Assembly: GCA_963764525.1 (NCBI GenBank)
Contig: CAVXTC010000011.1
Span: 62,001-126,000, forward strand
Reading direction: 5' to 3'
DNA from: DATDIC01 sp963764525
Lineage (GTDB): Bacteria > Pseudomonadota > Alphaproteobacteria > Acetobacterales > Acetobacteraceae
DNA: 64,000 nt
Numbering within the stretch: position 1 is the first letter of the stretch; every line of letters begins with the position of its first letter. Under the pieces are notes generated by a model. The model saw only the letters and a list, made by a program, of their open reading frames with translations. It was not told where the DNA came from and did no database searches. Below are positions 44,251-53,987 of the stretch, one piece after another. Made by a program: the position numbers and the translations under genes.

Positions 44251-46121
44251 TCACTCCGCCATCACCCCGGCGCCAAGTTCCGGCACGAACCCGCCCGACT
44301 GCCGCCGCCACAGCCGCGCATAGATCCCGCCGTTCGCCAGCAGCTCCGCATGCGTGCCCATCTCGGCGATCCGCCCGCGATCCAGCACCACCAGCCGGTC
44401 CATCCGCGCGATCGTCGATAGCCGGTGCGCGATGGCGATCACCGTGCGCCCCTCCATCAGCTCGTCCAACTGGTCCTGGATCGCCGCCTCCACCTCGGAA
44501 TCCAGCGCCGAGGTCGCCTCGTCCAGCACCAGGATCGGCGCATCCTTCAGGATCACCCGGGCGATCGCCACGCGCTGGCGCTGGCCGCCGGACAGCTTCA
44601 CCCCGCGCTCGCCCACATGCGCGTCGTAGCCGCTGCGGCCGTGCCAGTCCTCCAGCCCCAGGATGAACTCGTGCGCCTCGGCCCGGCGCGCCGCTTCCTC
44701 GATCATCGCCTGCGTCGCCTCGGGGCGGCCGTAGCGGATGTTGTCGCTGATCGAGCGGTGCAGCAGGGAGGTATCCTGCGTTACCATCGCGATCTGCGTG
44801 CGCAGGCTTTCCTGCGTCACGCCGCGCGATGTCCTGGCCGTCGATCAGGATGCGCCCGCGCGCCGGCGCGTAGAAATGCAGCAGCAGGTTCACCAGCGTC
44901 GATTTGCCGGCACCGGACGGCCCGACCAGCCCGACGCGCTCGCCCGGGCGCGATCGCCAGGTCGATGCCGTGCAGCACGCCCGGCTGCCCGACCGGGCGT
45001 CGCCCGCGGCCATAATCGAAATGCAACCCTTCGAAGCGGATCTCGCCGGCCTCGACGCACAGCTCCGCCGCGTCCGGCGCATCCGGCATCTGCCGGCTCA
45101 CCGCGATCGAGCGCATGCCGTCCTGCACCGTGCCGACATTCTCGAAGATCGACGTCACGCTGCGCGCCACCCAGCCGGCGATGTTGGTGATCTGCCAGGA
45201 CAACGGCAACGCCATCGCCACCGAACCCACCGCGATCCGCCCGGCGCTCCACAGCCACACCGCCAGCGCCGCCGTGGTGACGATCAGACAGGCGTTCATG
45301 ATCGCCAGAACAACCACATAGCCGGTGATCATCCGTGTCTGGTTCCGGAACCGCTCGGTGTGCTGATCCACCAAATCGCGCACGAACGCATCTTCATCGC
45401 GGGCGCGGGCGAACAGCTTGACGGTCAGGATGTTGGTGTAGCTATCGACCACCCGCCCGGTCAGGTTCGACCGCGCTTCCGACACCGCGCGCGAGCGTTC
45501 GCGCAGCCGCGGCACGAAGTAGCACAGCATGCCGGCGTAGCAGGCGAACCAGGTCAGGATCGGCAGCGCCAGCCGCCAGTTGGTGGCGGCCAGCAGAGCC
45601 ACCGCGCTGCTGCCATACACCACGATGTACCAAGCGGCGTCGAACGCCATCACCACGCTTTCCCGCAGCGCCGGCCCGGTCTGCAGCACCCGGTTGGCCA
45701 CCCGCCCGGCAAAGTCGTTCTGGAAGAACGTCCAGCTCTGCCGCACCACATGCCAGTGGTTCTGCCAGCGGATCATGTTCGACAGTCCGGGATTAACCAG
45801 CTGGTTGATCAGCGTCACCTGCGCCAGGAACACCACCGGTCGGACCAGCAGCAGCACGCCGCCCATCAGCAGAAGCTGCGGCCAGGCATCGTGCAGCAGG
45901 GCTTGCGGCGTGTGCGTGGACACCAGCCCGACCACGCGGCCGATGAACGCCGGAATGCTGGCGTCCAGCATCGCGATCAGCCCGCCGCCGATGAACAGCG
46001 CCACGACCAGCCAGCGCACCTGGCGGATGAAGTGCCAGTAAAAGCGCAGCAGGCCCTCGGTCGGCGGCTCGGTCGGTACGCCGGCGGTCGGCTGCAGCAG
46101 GGATTCGAGGCGACGGAACAT
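44251..46121 (-). CDS. ABC exporter, fused membrane and ATPase domains (two frameshifts)
   Basis: A half-transporter of about 620 residues in the MsbA/Atm1 class. ATG 46121 starts MFRRLESLLQPTAG; six transmembrane helices follow (VVALFIGGGLIAMLDASIPAF, LLLMGGVLLLVRPVVFLAQV and others). The nucleotide-binding domain needs two frame changes: near 44945 (into ERVGLVGPSGAGKSTLVNLL, Walker A) and near 44825 (into SLRTQIAMVTQDTSLLHRSI, Q-loop). Signature LSGGQRQRVAIARVIL and Walker B ILVLDEATSALD are intact. Its gene directly follows znuB, so zinc-regulated expression is likely; the substrate is unknown. Confidence 0.82.
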
Positions 46122-46153
46122 CCGGTCAGGGGTGGGCGCGCTGCCGTCCCTCG

Positions 46154-46964
46154 TCAATGATTCTCGAGCCGCCTCGGGGCTGACATGCGCGGGAGGACGG
46201 ACCAGAAGATACACGCCGCAACTCAAAGCGCTGATCCAGAAGCTGGTCGGCCAGTCCGTGTAGAAGGCCAGTGTCAGCCCCGCCCAGGCCTCCACGACCG
46301 CCAGCGCCGCGCCGAGTGCCAGCCCCGGCCCCAAACGGCTGGTCAGCCGCTGGGCCGCCGCGGCCGGCCCGATCATCAGCGTAAACACCAGCAGCACGCC
46401 GACAATCTGCGCGCTTTCCGCCGTCGCCACCGCGGCGATCGCCAGGAACAGGACGGAGACCAGCCGGAGATTCACGCCCCTGGCCTCGGCCAGCTCCGGC
46501 TGCAGGCTGGCGAACAGCAGCGGCCGGGCGATCGCCGCCAGCCCGCCGAGGCTGGCCAGCGCCAGCCCCAGCAGCACCCACACCGTCGGACGATCGACAC
46601 CCAGCACGTTGCCGAACAGCAGCGCGGTCGCTTCGGTCGCGTAAGCGGTGAAGAAGTGCAGGAACAGCAGGCCCAGCCCGAGCGACAGCGCCAGCACGAT
46701 GCCTACAGCCACGTCGCGCCCTTCCAGCCGCTCCCCCAGCAGCCCCATCCCAACGCCGCCGGCCACCGTAAGCGCCACCAGGCCCCACAGCGGCGCGACG
46801 CCGATCAGCATCGCCCCGGTGGCGCCGGTGAACCCGATATGCCCCAGCGCGTGTCCGGCGAATGCCTGTCCGCGCAGTACCAGGAACCAGCCCGTCAGCC
46901 CCGAGACCACGGCCACGATGGTCGCCGCGGCGAACGCGTTGCGCATGAAATCATAATCAAGCAT
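46154..46964 (-). CDS. znuB: ZnuB-type zinc ABC permease
   Basis: A protein of about 270 residues of the ABC-3 family with roughly eight transmembrane helices: FAAATIVAVVSGLTGWFLVL, GQAFAGHALGHIGFTGATGA with the family's conserved His, VGIVLALSLGLGLLFLHFF, ESAQIVGVLLVFTLMIGPAA. In the sequence as given the frame has no stop before the next gene and reads straight into the exporter. A one-base correction near 46170 would end it at TGA 46154-46156; this end is inferred. ATG 46964 overlaps the znuC stop by 8 nt. Confidence 0.85.
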
Positions 46965-47751
46965 GCGCGTGCCGATGCTGGTCGTGTTCGACCTCGTGCG
47001 CGCCGGACATCACGAAGATGCGCCCGCCAGTGCGCAGCACCTCGATCTCGGCGCCATACAGCCGCGACAGCACCGGGCCGGTGATGACCTGATCGACTGT
47101 GCCGATCGCCGCCTGTCCCCCGCCGAGATACAGCACGCGGTCCAGCACGCCCAGCAACGGGTTCAGCTCATGCGCGCTGAACAGCACGGCGAATCCAAGG
47201 TGGCGCTGCAGCCGGCGCACCAGCGCCACCACGTCACCCTGGTGATGCGGGTCGAGGCTGATCAGCGGCTCGTCCAGCAGCAGCAGCCGGGGCCGGCCGA
47301 GCAGCGCCTGAGCCAGCAGCAGTCGCTGGCGCTCGCCGCCCGACAGCTCCGCAAGGGGCCGACTCGCCAGCTCGATCGCGCCCACCAGCTCCAGTGCGCG
47401 CGCCACGTCACGGCGATCGACTGCGCCCGGCAGCGGCAGGCCCCAGCGATGCCCGCCGGCGGCGCTGGCGACGAAATCCCGCCCGCTCAGCCGTGGCGCC
47501 GGGGCGGCACGCGTCTGCGGCATGTAGCCGATCGCCGCGTTGCCACGCGTCGGCACCTGCCCCAGCACGCGGATCGTCCCACGGGCCGGCCGGATCAGGC
47601 CCAGGATCGCCCGCATCAGCGTGGTCTTCCCCGACCCGTTCGGCCCGAGCACGCCGATGAACTCGCCGGGCAGGATGGCAAACGAGACACCGCCCAGCAC
47701 AGTCCGCCCGCCCAGCGCGAGCGTCACGTCATTAAACGCGATCGGGTTCAC
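46957..47751 (-). CDS. znuC: ZnuC-type zinc ABC ATPase
   Basis: A 264-residue ATPase with Walker A GVLGPNGSGKTTLMRAI, signature LSGGERQRLLLAQALL and Walker B RLLLLDEPLISLD. The C-terminus is His-rich (EHDQHRHAHA), suited to zinc sensing or binding. GTG 47751 overlaps the znuA stop (GTGA); a longer start would add 18 residues of low-complexity sequence. Confidence 0.9.
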   Translation of the reverse strand: MNPIAFNDVTLALGGRTVLGGVSFAILPGEFIGVLGPNGSGKTTLMRAILGLIRPARGTIRVLGQVPTRGNAAIGYMPQTRAAPAPRLSGRDFVASAAGGHRWGLPLPGAVDRRDVARALELVGAIELASRPLAELSGGERQRLLLAQALLGRPRLLLLDEPLISLDPHHQGDVVALVRRLQRHLGFAVLFSAHELNPLLGVLDRVLYLGGGQAAIGTVDQVITGPVLSRLYGAEIEVLRTGGRIFVMSGAHEVEHDQHRHAHA

Positions 47752-48626
47752 GGAGCCGGCTTGGACAGCGCCGTGTCGAGCGCATCGAGCTGGTCGAGCA
47801 TCCATTGCTGCCAGGTCTTGCCGGCCGGCTCGGTTTCCGTCACGCCGACCACCGGCACGTGAGACTGTCCGGCGATCCGCACCAGCCGGCGCGCGGCGTT
47901 GTCGCTCGCCTGGCTGTTGAACAGCAGCACGCGCACCGCTCGGTCGCGCAGATCATGCTCGAACGCGGCGACGTCGCGGGCGCTGGGCTCCGTATCGTTC
48001 ATCACGGCAAGCTGAAAGCGTTGGTTCAGCATCTTCAGGCCGAGTGCGGCTGCCATGTACCCGAACACCGGCTCGGTCGCGGTGACCGGCGTGCCGGCGT
48101 AGGCGTGCTTCATCGCGCCGATTTTGGCCTCGAGTGGTTGAAGCGACACGACGAACGCGGTCAGCCGTTGCTGATACCCCGCCTGGTGCGCCGGATCGAG
48201 ATCGCCAAGTTCGCCCGCCAGCGCCCGGGCAAACACCGGCATGGTCGGCGGGTCGTACCAGAGATGCGGGTTCGCGCCCGGCTTCACGTGAAGCAATTTG
48301 CCGACCTCGATCACCTGCCGGTCCGGGCGCGGCGTGGCCCGCAGCAGCTTGCTCATCCACGGGTCGTAATCCGCCCCGTTCAGCACCACGATCCGCGCGC
48401 CGGCAATCGCCCGGGCCACCGAGGGGCTGGCCTCGAACAGATGTGGGTCCTCGTCCGGGTTGCTGAGGATGCTGGTCACCGCCGCATCGGATCCGGCGAT
48501 CTGGTGCGCCACGTCGCCATAGAAATTCTCGGCGGCAACGATGGTGAGGCCACGCTCCTGCGCCGGCCCGGCGAGCGGGGTCAGAGCAAGAGCCGCCAGG
48601 GCGAAAGCACCGATGATCCGCATCAT
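47748..48626 (-). CDS. znuA: ZnuA-type periplasmic zinc-binding protein
   Basis: A 292-residue cluster A-I binding protein with a signal peptide (residues 1-22, LAGPAQ). Metal ligands are in NPDEDPHLFEASP, GANPHLWYDPP and the later VTATEPVFGYMA region with a conserved Glu/His position. It lacks the long His-rich loop of some ZnuA proteins. It is the first gene of znuA-znuC-znuB, directly behind a Zur-like operator. Manganese cannot be excluded, but the operator favours zinc. Confidence 0.9.
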   Translation of the reverse strand: MMRIIGAFALAALALTPLAGPAQERGLTIVAAENFYGDVAHQIAGSDAAVTSILSNPDEDPHLFEASPSVARAIAGARIVVLNGADYDPWMSKLLRATPRPDRQVIEVGKLLHVKPGANPHLWYDPPTMPVFARALAGELGDLDPAHQAGYQQRLTAFVVSLQPLEAKIGAMKHAYAGTPVTATEPVFGYMAAALGLKMLNQRFQLAVMNDTEPSARDVAAFEHDLRDRAVRVLLFNSQASDNAARRLVRIAGQSHVPVVGVTETEPAGKTWQQWMLDQLDALDTALSKPAP

Positions 48627-48632
48627 GCGGAT

Positions 48633-48645
48633 GTTATATCATAAC
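48633..48645. promoter_or_regulatory. Zur-type operator upstream of znuA
   Basis: GTTATATCATAAC is a near-perfect palindrome (one central mismatch) that matches the alphaproteobacterial Zur box GTTATAxTATAAC. It ends only 6 nt before the first znuA ATG (48626), so the transcript leader must be very short or the true start is the second ATG or later. It implies zinc repression of the operon. Confidence 0.72.
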
Positions 48646-48786
48646 GCCCCGCTGGCTTCAACAACCTGCCTTTCATCTCTTGGGCCCCGCGGGAGGGCGG
48701 CCGGCGCCGATACGCCATCGGGGATGAAATGATACCGTCAACCGTGAATGCGGCCATCCTCCCTTCCTTGATCGCACGCAAAGACG

Positions 48787-48813
48787 TGGATGCCCGCATT
48801 CGCCGGCATGACG
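48787..48813. repeat. REP-like palindrome
   Basis: TGGATGCCCGC, ATTC, GCCGGCATGACG: a slightly diverged single copy of the palindromic family also present at 32.8, 36.1, 54.9 and 60.3 kb. It lies in the 263-nt gap between znuA and a small secreted-protein gene. Confidence 0.6.
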
Positions 48814-48889
48814 GGAGGGGGCTTCGATCGTCCGTGGACATTTCCCCGGGGACATCTCATAGCCGGTGAGGTCCGAGCCCCGGCTGTGC

Positions 48890-49195
48890 TCAGGCCCAGT
48901 GCGCCGGCACCCAATACCCGCCCTGCCAGTGTCCGGGCACCCACACCCGCCGAGGCGCCGGCGCATAATACGGAGCGGGTGGGTAATATGGCGGGGGCGC
49001 ATAGGCCATCGGCGGGGCCGCATAGATCGGCGGGGCCACCACGACGGGCGGCAGCACCACGCCGAAGCCGAAGCCGCCGTGCCAGCCGCCCCCGCCGGCC
49101 CACCACGCCTTCGCGGATCCCGGCGCTGCTGCAACACCCAGGGCAGCCAAGCCGAGCACGGCCGCAACGGCACCAACGTGCTTGCTTCGGATCAT
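48890..49195 (-). CDS. Small secreted Pro/Tyr/Trp-rich protein
   Basis: A 101-residue protein with a signal peptide (VGAVAAVLGLAALGVAAAPGSAKA with AKA cleavage). The mature part is glycine-rich, then proline/tyrosine-rich (PPPYYPPAPYYAPAPRR), and ends WVPGHWQGGYWVPAHWA, the YXXGHW pattern of small envelope proteins of unknown function common in this group. ATG 49195 has AGGAG upstream. A structural or stress role is a guess. Confidence 0.68.
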   Translation of the reverse strand: MIRSKHVGAVAAVLGLAALGVAAAPGSAKAWWAGGGGWHGGFGFGVVLPPVVVAPPIYAAPPMAYAPPPYYPPAPYYAPAPRRVWVPGHWQGGYWVPAHWA

Positions 49196-49494
49196 CACGC
49201 GCACTCCTTTTCCGAACCACCTAAGCAGCACATAGGACGCGTTTGTATCTGGCGTGTTTCCCGATCGTGTCGGCGGAATTTCCCGATAGACTGACAGTCA
49301 CTGATCGCCGCGCTGGTGGTTCCGAACTCGCTGGCGATCATCGGTGCGGGGTTCGATGAAAACCGAGCGTGGCAAGGCGATCGTACTCTGCCCGCGCGCC
49401 CCGGCGAGCGCCAGTGCGGACCTGGCGTTTAGAGACGGTGGGATGATCAAATAATGCTTGGCGCGATGCGAATCGGTACTGGAAGATTCACGCT

Positions 49495-49700
49495 ATGCCA
49501 GCGCCGCTCGACCCGGTAACCCTGCCGCGCAATCTTGTCGCGCTGCGCAGCCTATTGCTGGCACGCGAGGCCGAACATGCGGCCGAACTCGAAGCGACGC
49601 GCGAGGGACTGAAGGCGGAGGTGCTGCGCAACAAGGAATTGAAAAGTGCGTCTGGCGGTTCGGTACCTCCTCGGAGAAGTTGCAACCGGGGCGGTTTCGG
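49495..49700 (+). mobile_element. Remnant of an IS66-family transposase gene
   Basis: ATG 49495 begins MPAPLDPVTLPRNLVALRSL, followed by a coiled coil (AEHAAELEATREGLKAEVLR), the N-terminal pattern of IS66 TnpC. One frame over, the expected next block RFGTSSEKLQ appears. The rest of the transposase is missing. The 263 nt before it (49232-49494) show no gene and no clear terminal repeat. Confidence 0.65.
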
Positions 49701-49762
49701 CGATCTGTGCATGCCGGGCGAGGACGGCGTCAGCATCTGTCGACGGCGATCGGGGTGTACGG

Positions 49763-50717
49763 TCAGTCCCGCGCCGCGGTCGCCAGTTGCGGCAGCGGCA
49801 CAGGCGACGGCCCATTCACCAGCCTTATGCCGATCGCCACGAACAAGAGCGCCAGCCCCAGTTCGATCGAAGCGTGTTCGCCCAGGATCAGCGCGCCGGC
49901 GGCGATGCCGAACAGCGGCGACAGGAACGTGTAGGCCGACAGCCGCCCCGCCGGGTACCTCGTGATCAGCCAAAACCATGTCAGATAACTGACAAATGCG
50001 ACGATGACGGTCTGATACGCCAGCCACGACCAGGCCAATGGCGTCGCGTCGGGCGCCGACAACTCGCCCTGCCAGGCCGCGAAGGCAAACAGGATCGGTG
50101 CCGAACCGCCCAATTGATACAACAGCAACCTTGTGGGCGAGAGTGTCCGCAGCACCCGGTTCGCCTTCACCGCGACCGTGGTGAGTCCCCAGAACGCCGC
50201 CGCCAATCCCACCATCGCGTCGCCCAGCAGACTGCCGCCGCCGTTCACCAGCCCATCCGCCACCGCGCACCCGACTCCGGCAAAAGCCGCGATCAGGCCG
50301 GCGACCTGGCGTCCGCTCAGTCGTTCCCCCGGTACAAGCAGATGCGCGCCGCCGGCGACCCAGAACGGGGCGGTGTACAGCACCACCACGCCGCGCGATG
50401 CGGTGGTGAGTTGCATGCCGGGATACAGGAACAGGAATTCGAGCGCGAACAGCGCGGCGATACCCATGCCGGGCCAGAAAGATCCGTCGCGGGCGAACAG
50501 TTCTCGCCGGTGCCCGCGCAGCATGGCCCAGCCGCAGACCAGCATAGCCGCGACCGCCGAGCGCAGCGACGGCTTGCAGGATGGGCGGCACGCCGCCCTG
50601 GGCCGCCGCCTTGATCGCCACCTGCTGCACGCCCCACAGCATGCAGCACAGCACCAGGATGGAGGCAGCGAGCGCGTCGATATGCGTGCGCTGGACCGGC
50701 GGCAGACGGGATGTCAC
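49763..50717 (-). CDS. EamA/DMT-family transporter (frameshifted)
   Basis: A protein of about 317 residues with ten predicted transmembrane helices. GTG 50717 (overlapping the CoA-transferase stop) gives THIDALAASILVLCCMLWG and VAIKAAAQGGVPPI. The frame changes near 50570 to AMLVCGWAMLRGH and continues through two EamA repeats (GMQLTTASRGVVVLYTAPFW; STAYTF-like LSAYTFLSPLFGIAAGAL). One extra base explains the shift. The solute is unknown; such proteins export amino acids or metabolites. Confidence 0.8.
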
Positions 50718-51388
50718 GTCGGATGCGTCAGGACGGAAGATGCAGCTTCCCACCGGTGCGAGCTTTGTAACGATTCCAGCGTCAGCCCGGGCGCCATGTC
50801 GATGACGGTGAAACCATGTTCGGTCACGTCCAGCACCGCGAGGTTGGTGTACACGCGCTTCACCGCGCCGACCGCGGTCAGCGGATAGCTGCACCGGTGG
50901 ACCAGCTTGGGCGTGCCGTCCCTGGCGGTGTGCTCCATCATCACCCAGAGCCGCTTCGCTCCGGCGGCCAGGTCCATGGCGCCGCCGACTGCCGGCGCGG
51001 TGTCGTTTTCGCTGGTGGCCCAGTTGGCGATGTCGCCGTTCTCGGCCACCTGGAACGCGCCCAGCACGCAAAGATCAAGATGCCCGCCGCGGATCATCGC
51101 GAAGCTGTCGGCGTGGTGGCAGAAGCTGCCGCCCTGCCGCAGCGTCACGTGTTGCTTGCCGGCGTTGATCAGCCAGGGATCGATGCGGTCCTTTGGGGGC
51201 GCCGGCCCCATGCCGAGCACGCCGTTTTCGGAATGGAAAATCACTTCGCGCTCCAGCGGCACGTGATCGGCGACGGCGGTCGGCATGCCGATGCCGAGAT
51301 TGACGTACCAGCCGTCCGGGATGTCACGCGCCAGGCGGGCGGCCATCTCGGTGCGGCTCAGCGGCTTCACTTCGATGGTGTCGGACAT
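50714..51388 (-). CDS. 3-oxoacid/3-oxoadipate CoA-transferase subunit B
   Basis: A 224-residue subunit with YVNLGIGMPT and the catalytic glutamate in SENGVLGMGP. It forms a heterodimer with the subunit A encoded 14 nt upstream, moving CoA from succinyl-CoA to acetoacetate or 3-oxoadipate. Sequence alone does not separate ScoB from PcaJ; no beta-ketoadipate pathway genes are nearby. Confidence 0.88.
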   Translation of the reverse strand: MSDTIEVKPLSRTEMAARLARDIPDGWYVNLGIGMPTAVADHVPLEREVIFHSENGVLGMGPAPPKDRIDPWLINAGKQHVTLRQGGSFCHHADSFAMIRGGHLDLCVLGAFQVAENGDIANWATSENDTAPAVGGAMDLAAGAKRLWVMMEHTARDGTPKLVHRCSYPLTAVGAVKRVYTNLAVLDVTEHGFTVIDMAPGLTLESLQSSHRWEAASSVLTHPT

Positions 51389-51402
51389 GGTGCGGGTCCT
51401 TT

Positions 51403-52086
51403 TCAGAAGCCGGAGGGGTCGCCGTAGGGCACGTGCAGCACCCGGTTGACGAAGATGCCGGGGGTGTGGACGTGATCGGGGTCGATCTCGCCCAGCTCCC
51501 TTATATGCTGGCTTTGCACGATCGTCAGCCTGGCCGCCATCGCCATGACCGGGTTGAAGTTCCGTCCGGACTTCCGGTAGGTCAGGTTGCCCCAGCGATC
51601 GGCCTCCCACGCTTCCACCAGCGCCACATCGCCGGGCAGGGATTTTTCAAGGATGTAGGTGCGGCCGTCGATGTCTCGGGTTTCCTTGCCCATCGCCATC
51701 TTGGTGCCGACGCCGGTCGCGGTGAAGAACGCCGGAATGCCGGCGCCGGCGGCGTGGATGCGGCCGGCCAGGGTGCCCTGCGGCACGATTTCCAGTTCGA
51801 TCTTGCCGGCGCGGTAGAGGGTTTCGAACACCACGGGATCGGAGCTGCGCGGGAAGGAGCAGATGATCTTGCGGACGCGGCCGAGGTCCATGATGCGCGC
51901 CAGTCCCACGCGCCCGACGCCGGCATTGTTGCAGGCGATGGTAAGGTCGGTGGCGCCTTGCTCGATCAGCCCGTCGATCAGCGCGTTGGGCTGGCCGACG
52001 GCGCCGAAGCCGCCGATCAGGACGGTGGCGCCGTCCTTGATGCCGTCCATGGCCTCGGCCATGGTGCGGACGATCTTGTCGATCAT
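51403..52086 (-). CDS. 3-oxoacid/3-oxoadipate CoA-transferase subunit A
   Basis: A 227-residue subunit with the family CoA-binding loop VLIGGFGAVGQPNALIDGL, ACNNAGVGRVGLA, IVPQGTLAGRIHAAGAGIPAF and WGNLTYRKSGRNFNPVMA. It is the first gene of a two- or three-gene operon on the minus strand, divergent from the acyl-CoA carboxylase beta gene. A shared intergenic region of 140 nt carries both promoters. Confidence 0.9.
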   Translation of the reverse strand: MIDKIVRTMAEAMDGIKDGATVLIGGFGAVGQPNALIDGLIEQGATDLTIACNNAGVGRVGLARIMDLGRVRKIICSFPRSSDPVVFETLYRAGKIELEIVPQGTLAGRIHAAGAGIPAFFTATGVGTKMAMGKETRDIDGRTYILEKSLPGDVALVEAWEADRWGNLTYRKSGRNFNPVMAMAARLTIVQSQHIRELGEIDPDHVHTPGIFVNRVLHVPYGDPSGF

Positions 52087-52226
52087 GCGGTTTGCTTCCT
52101 CCCCGTCGGTGATGGGCTGGTTTAGCGCCGGGTGGGGGGCGAGGCCAACCTGGGTGCAGGCGGCAGTTCCAGCCAGCCGCGATTCGCTCTATGGCCGCAG
52201 CGGACGAACCAGGGGAAAATCGCCGC

Positions 52227-53816
52227 ATGCCCGACGATACGCCGGTCACCGGCCCGCCCGGCTGGGACCCCGAACTCACCGAACTGCGCCAGCGCGAAGC
52301 GCTGGCCGCCGCGATGGGCGGCGCCGAACGCGTCGCCCGCCAGCACGCCGGCGGCCGGCTGACGGTGCGCGAGCGGATCGAGCGCATGCTCGATCCCGGC
52401 AGCTTCCACGAAGTGGGCGCCGTTGCCGGCCGCGCGGAGTACGGCCCCGACAACCGCATCGCCGCCTTCCATCCGGCGAATTGCGTGTTCGGGCGCGGGT
52501 TGGTCGATGGCCGGCCGGTGGTGGTCGCCGGCGACGATTTCACCCTGCGCGGCGGCTCCGCGGATGCGTCCATCAAGGGCAAGCCGCGGATGTCCGAGCA
52601 GATGGCGGCGCAGTTCCGCATGCCGATCATCCGGCTGATCGAGGGATCCGGCGGTGGCGGCTCGGTAAAAACAATCGAAACCACCGGCCGCGCCAACTTG
52701 CCGGGCGGATTGTCGGAGGGATCCTCGTTCGATCTGGTCGCCGCCAATATGGGGCTGGTGCCGGTGGTGGCGCTCGGGCTCGGCTCGGTGGCGGGGCTGG
52801 GCGCGGCGCGGCTGGCGGCGAGTCATTACTCGGTGATGGTGAAGGAGCTGGCGGCGGTGTTCGTCGCCGGACCGCCGGTGGTGGAACGGCTGGGCGAGCC
52901 GCGCACCAAACAGGAGCTGGGCGGGTGGGAGATCCAGACCGGCTGCGGCGCAGTGGATCATGCGGTCGATACCGAGGACGAGGCGTTCGCCGCGGCGCGG
53001 CGGTTTCTTTCGTATATGCCGGCCTCGGTGTGGGAACTGCCGCCTCGGGTGCGCGGCTGGGACGATGCGGCACGCCGGGATGAGGCGCTGCTGACGGCGG
53101 TGCCGCGCGACCGGAAGCAGGCGTATCACATGCGCCGCATCATCGAGCGCGTGGTCGATCGCGACAGCTTCTTCGAGATGGGCGAACGGTTCGGACGGCC
53201 GGTTATCACCGGGTTTGCCCGGTTGGACGGCTGGCCGGTTGCTGTCATGGCGGGCGATCCGCTGTATCACGGCGGCGCGTGGACGGCGGATGCCTGCAAC
53301 AAGATCATCCGCTTCGTCGATCTGGCGGAGACGTTTCATTTTCCGGTCGTGCACCTGGTGGATTGCCCGGGATTCCAGGTGGGGCTCGCGGCGGAGAGCT
53401 CGGCGGTGATCCGCTGGGGGGTGCGGGCGCTGTCGGCGATCTGCCAGACGTCGGTGCCGTGGTGCTCGGTGATTATCCGCAACGTGTATGGCGTGGGCGG
53501 GCTGGGGCACCAGCCGAGCGGGCGGCTGGCGCTGCGCTATGCGTGGCCGTCGGCGAGCTGGGGGTCGTTGCCGCTGGAAGGCGGGGTGGAGGCGGCGTAC
53601 CGCGCGGAGATCGATGCGGCGATAGACCCGGCGGTGAAGATGGCGGAGATCGATGCGCGGCTGAATGCGCTGCGCTCTCCGTTCCGCACGGCCGAGGCGT
53701 TCTGGGTGGAGGAGATCATCGACCCGCGCGACACGCGGCGGCTGTTGTGCGAGTTCGCGGAATTGGCGGCACCGTTGCGCGCGCCGGGGGTGAGCCGGTT
53801 CGGGATGCGGCCGTGA
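52227..53816 (+). CDS. Acyl-CoA carboxylase carboxyltransferase (beta) subunit
   Basis: A 529-residue biotin-dependent carboxyltransferase of the propionyl-CoA carboxylase class, with two crotonase-like halves. GGRLTVRERIERMLDPGSF opens the N-terminal half; oxyanion-type loops include IEGSGGGGSVKT and VPVVALGLGSVAGLGAA; the C-terminal half has CPGFQVGLAAESSAVIRWG and NVYGVGGLGHQPSGRLALRY. No biotin carboxylase or biotin carrier gene is adjacent, so the alpha subunit must come from elsewhere. I prefer ATG 52227 to one 36 nt upstream. The substrate may be a short acyl-CoA. Confidence 0.85.
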   Translation: MPDDTPVTGPPGWDPELTELRQREALAAAMGGAERVARQHAGGRLTVRERIERMLDPGSFHEVGAVAGRAEYGPDNRIAAFHPANCVFGRGLVDGRPVVVAGDDFTLRGGSADASIKGKPRMSEQMAAQFRMPIIRLIEGSGGGGSVKTIETTGRANLPGGLSEGSSFDLVAANMGLVPVVALGLGSVAGLGAARLAASHYSVMVKELAAVFVAGPPVVERLGEPRTKQELGGWEIQTGCGAVDHAVDTEDEAFAAARRFLSYMPASVWELPPRVRGWDDAARRDEALLTAVPRDRKQAYHMRRIIERVVDRDSFFEMGERFGRPVITGFARLDGWPVAVMAGDPLYHGGAWTADACNKIIRFVDLAETFHFPVVHLVDCPGFQVGLAAESSAVIRWGVRALSAICQTSVPWCSVIIRNVYGVGGLGHQPSGRLALRYAWPSASWGSLPLEGGVEAAYRAEIDAAIDPAVKMAEIDARLNALRSPFRTAEAFWVEEIIDPRDTRRLLCEFAELAAPLRAPGVSRFGMRP

Positions 53817-53987
53817 CGGCCCGATGACCACCTGACGCAGTCAGCACGGCTGATCGAAGGCGAATGTGTGCGACTCGGCGAGTTTGGGGTTACATCCTGC
53901 CCGCATGCGCGTTACGCATGGGTAGCCTGCCAAATGGGACAGGCTGAACGCGCCGCCGGCATGGACCGGGCGGCAGGGGGTGGCTGG

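Noticed and set aside
44817..46964. Fusion of ZnuB with the ABC exporter
   Set aside because: The join is a low-complexity linker, both halves have normal family ends, and the window is full of single-base errors; two genes are more likely.
49232..49494. Second IS66 gene or terminal repeat upstream of the transposase remnant
   Set aside because: No reading frame matches IS66 accessory proteins and no inverted repeat pairs with sequence beyond 49700.
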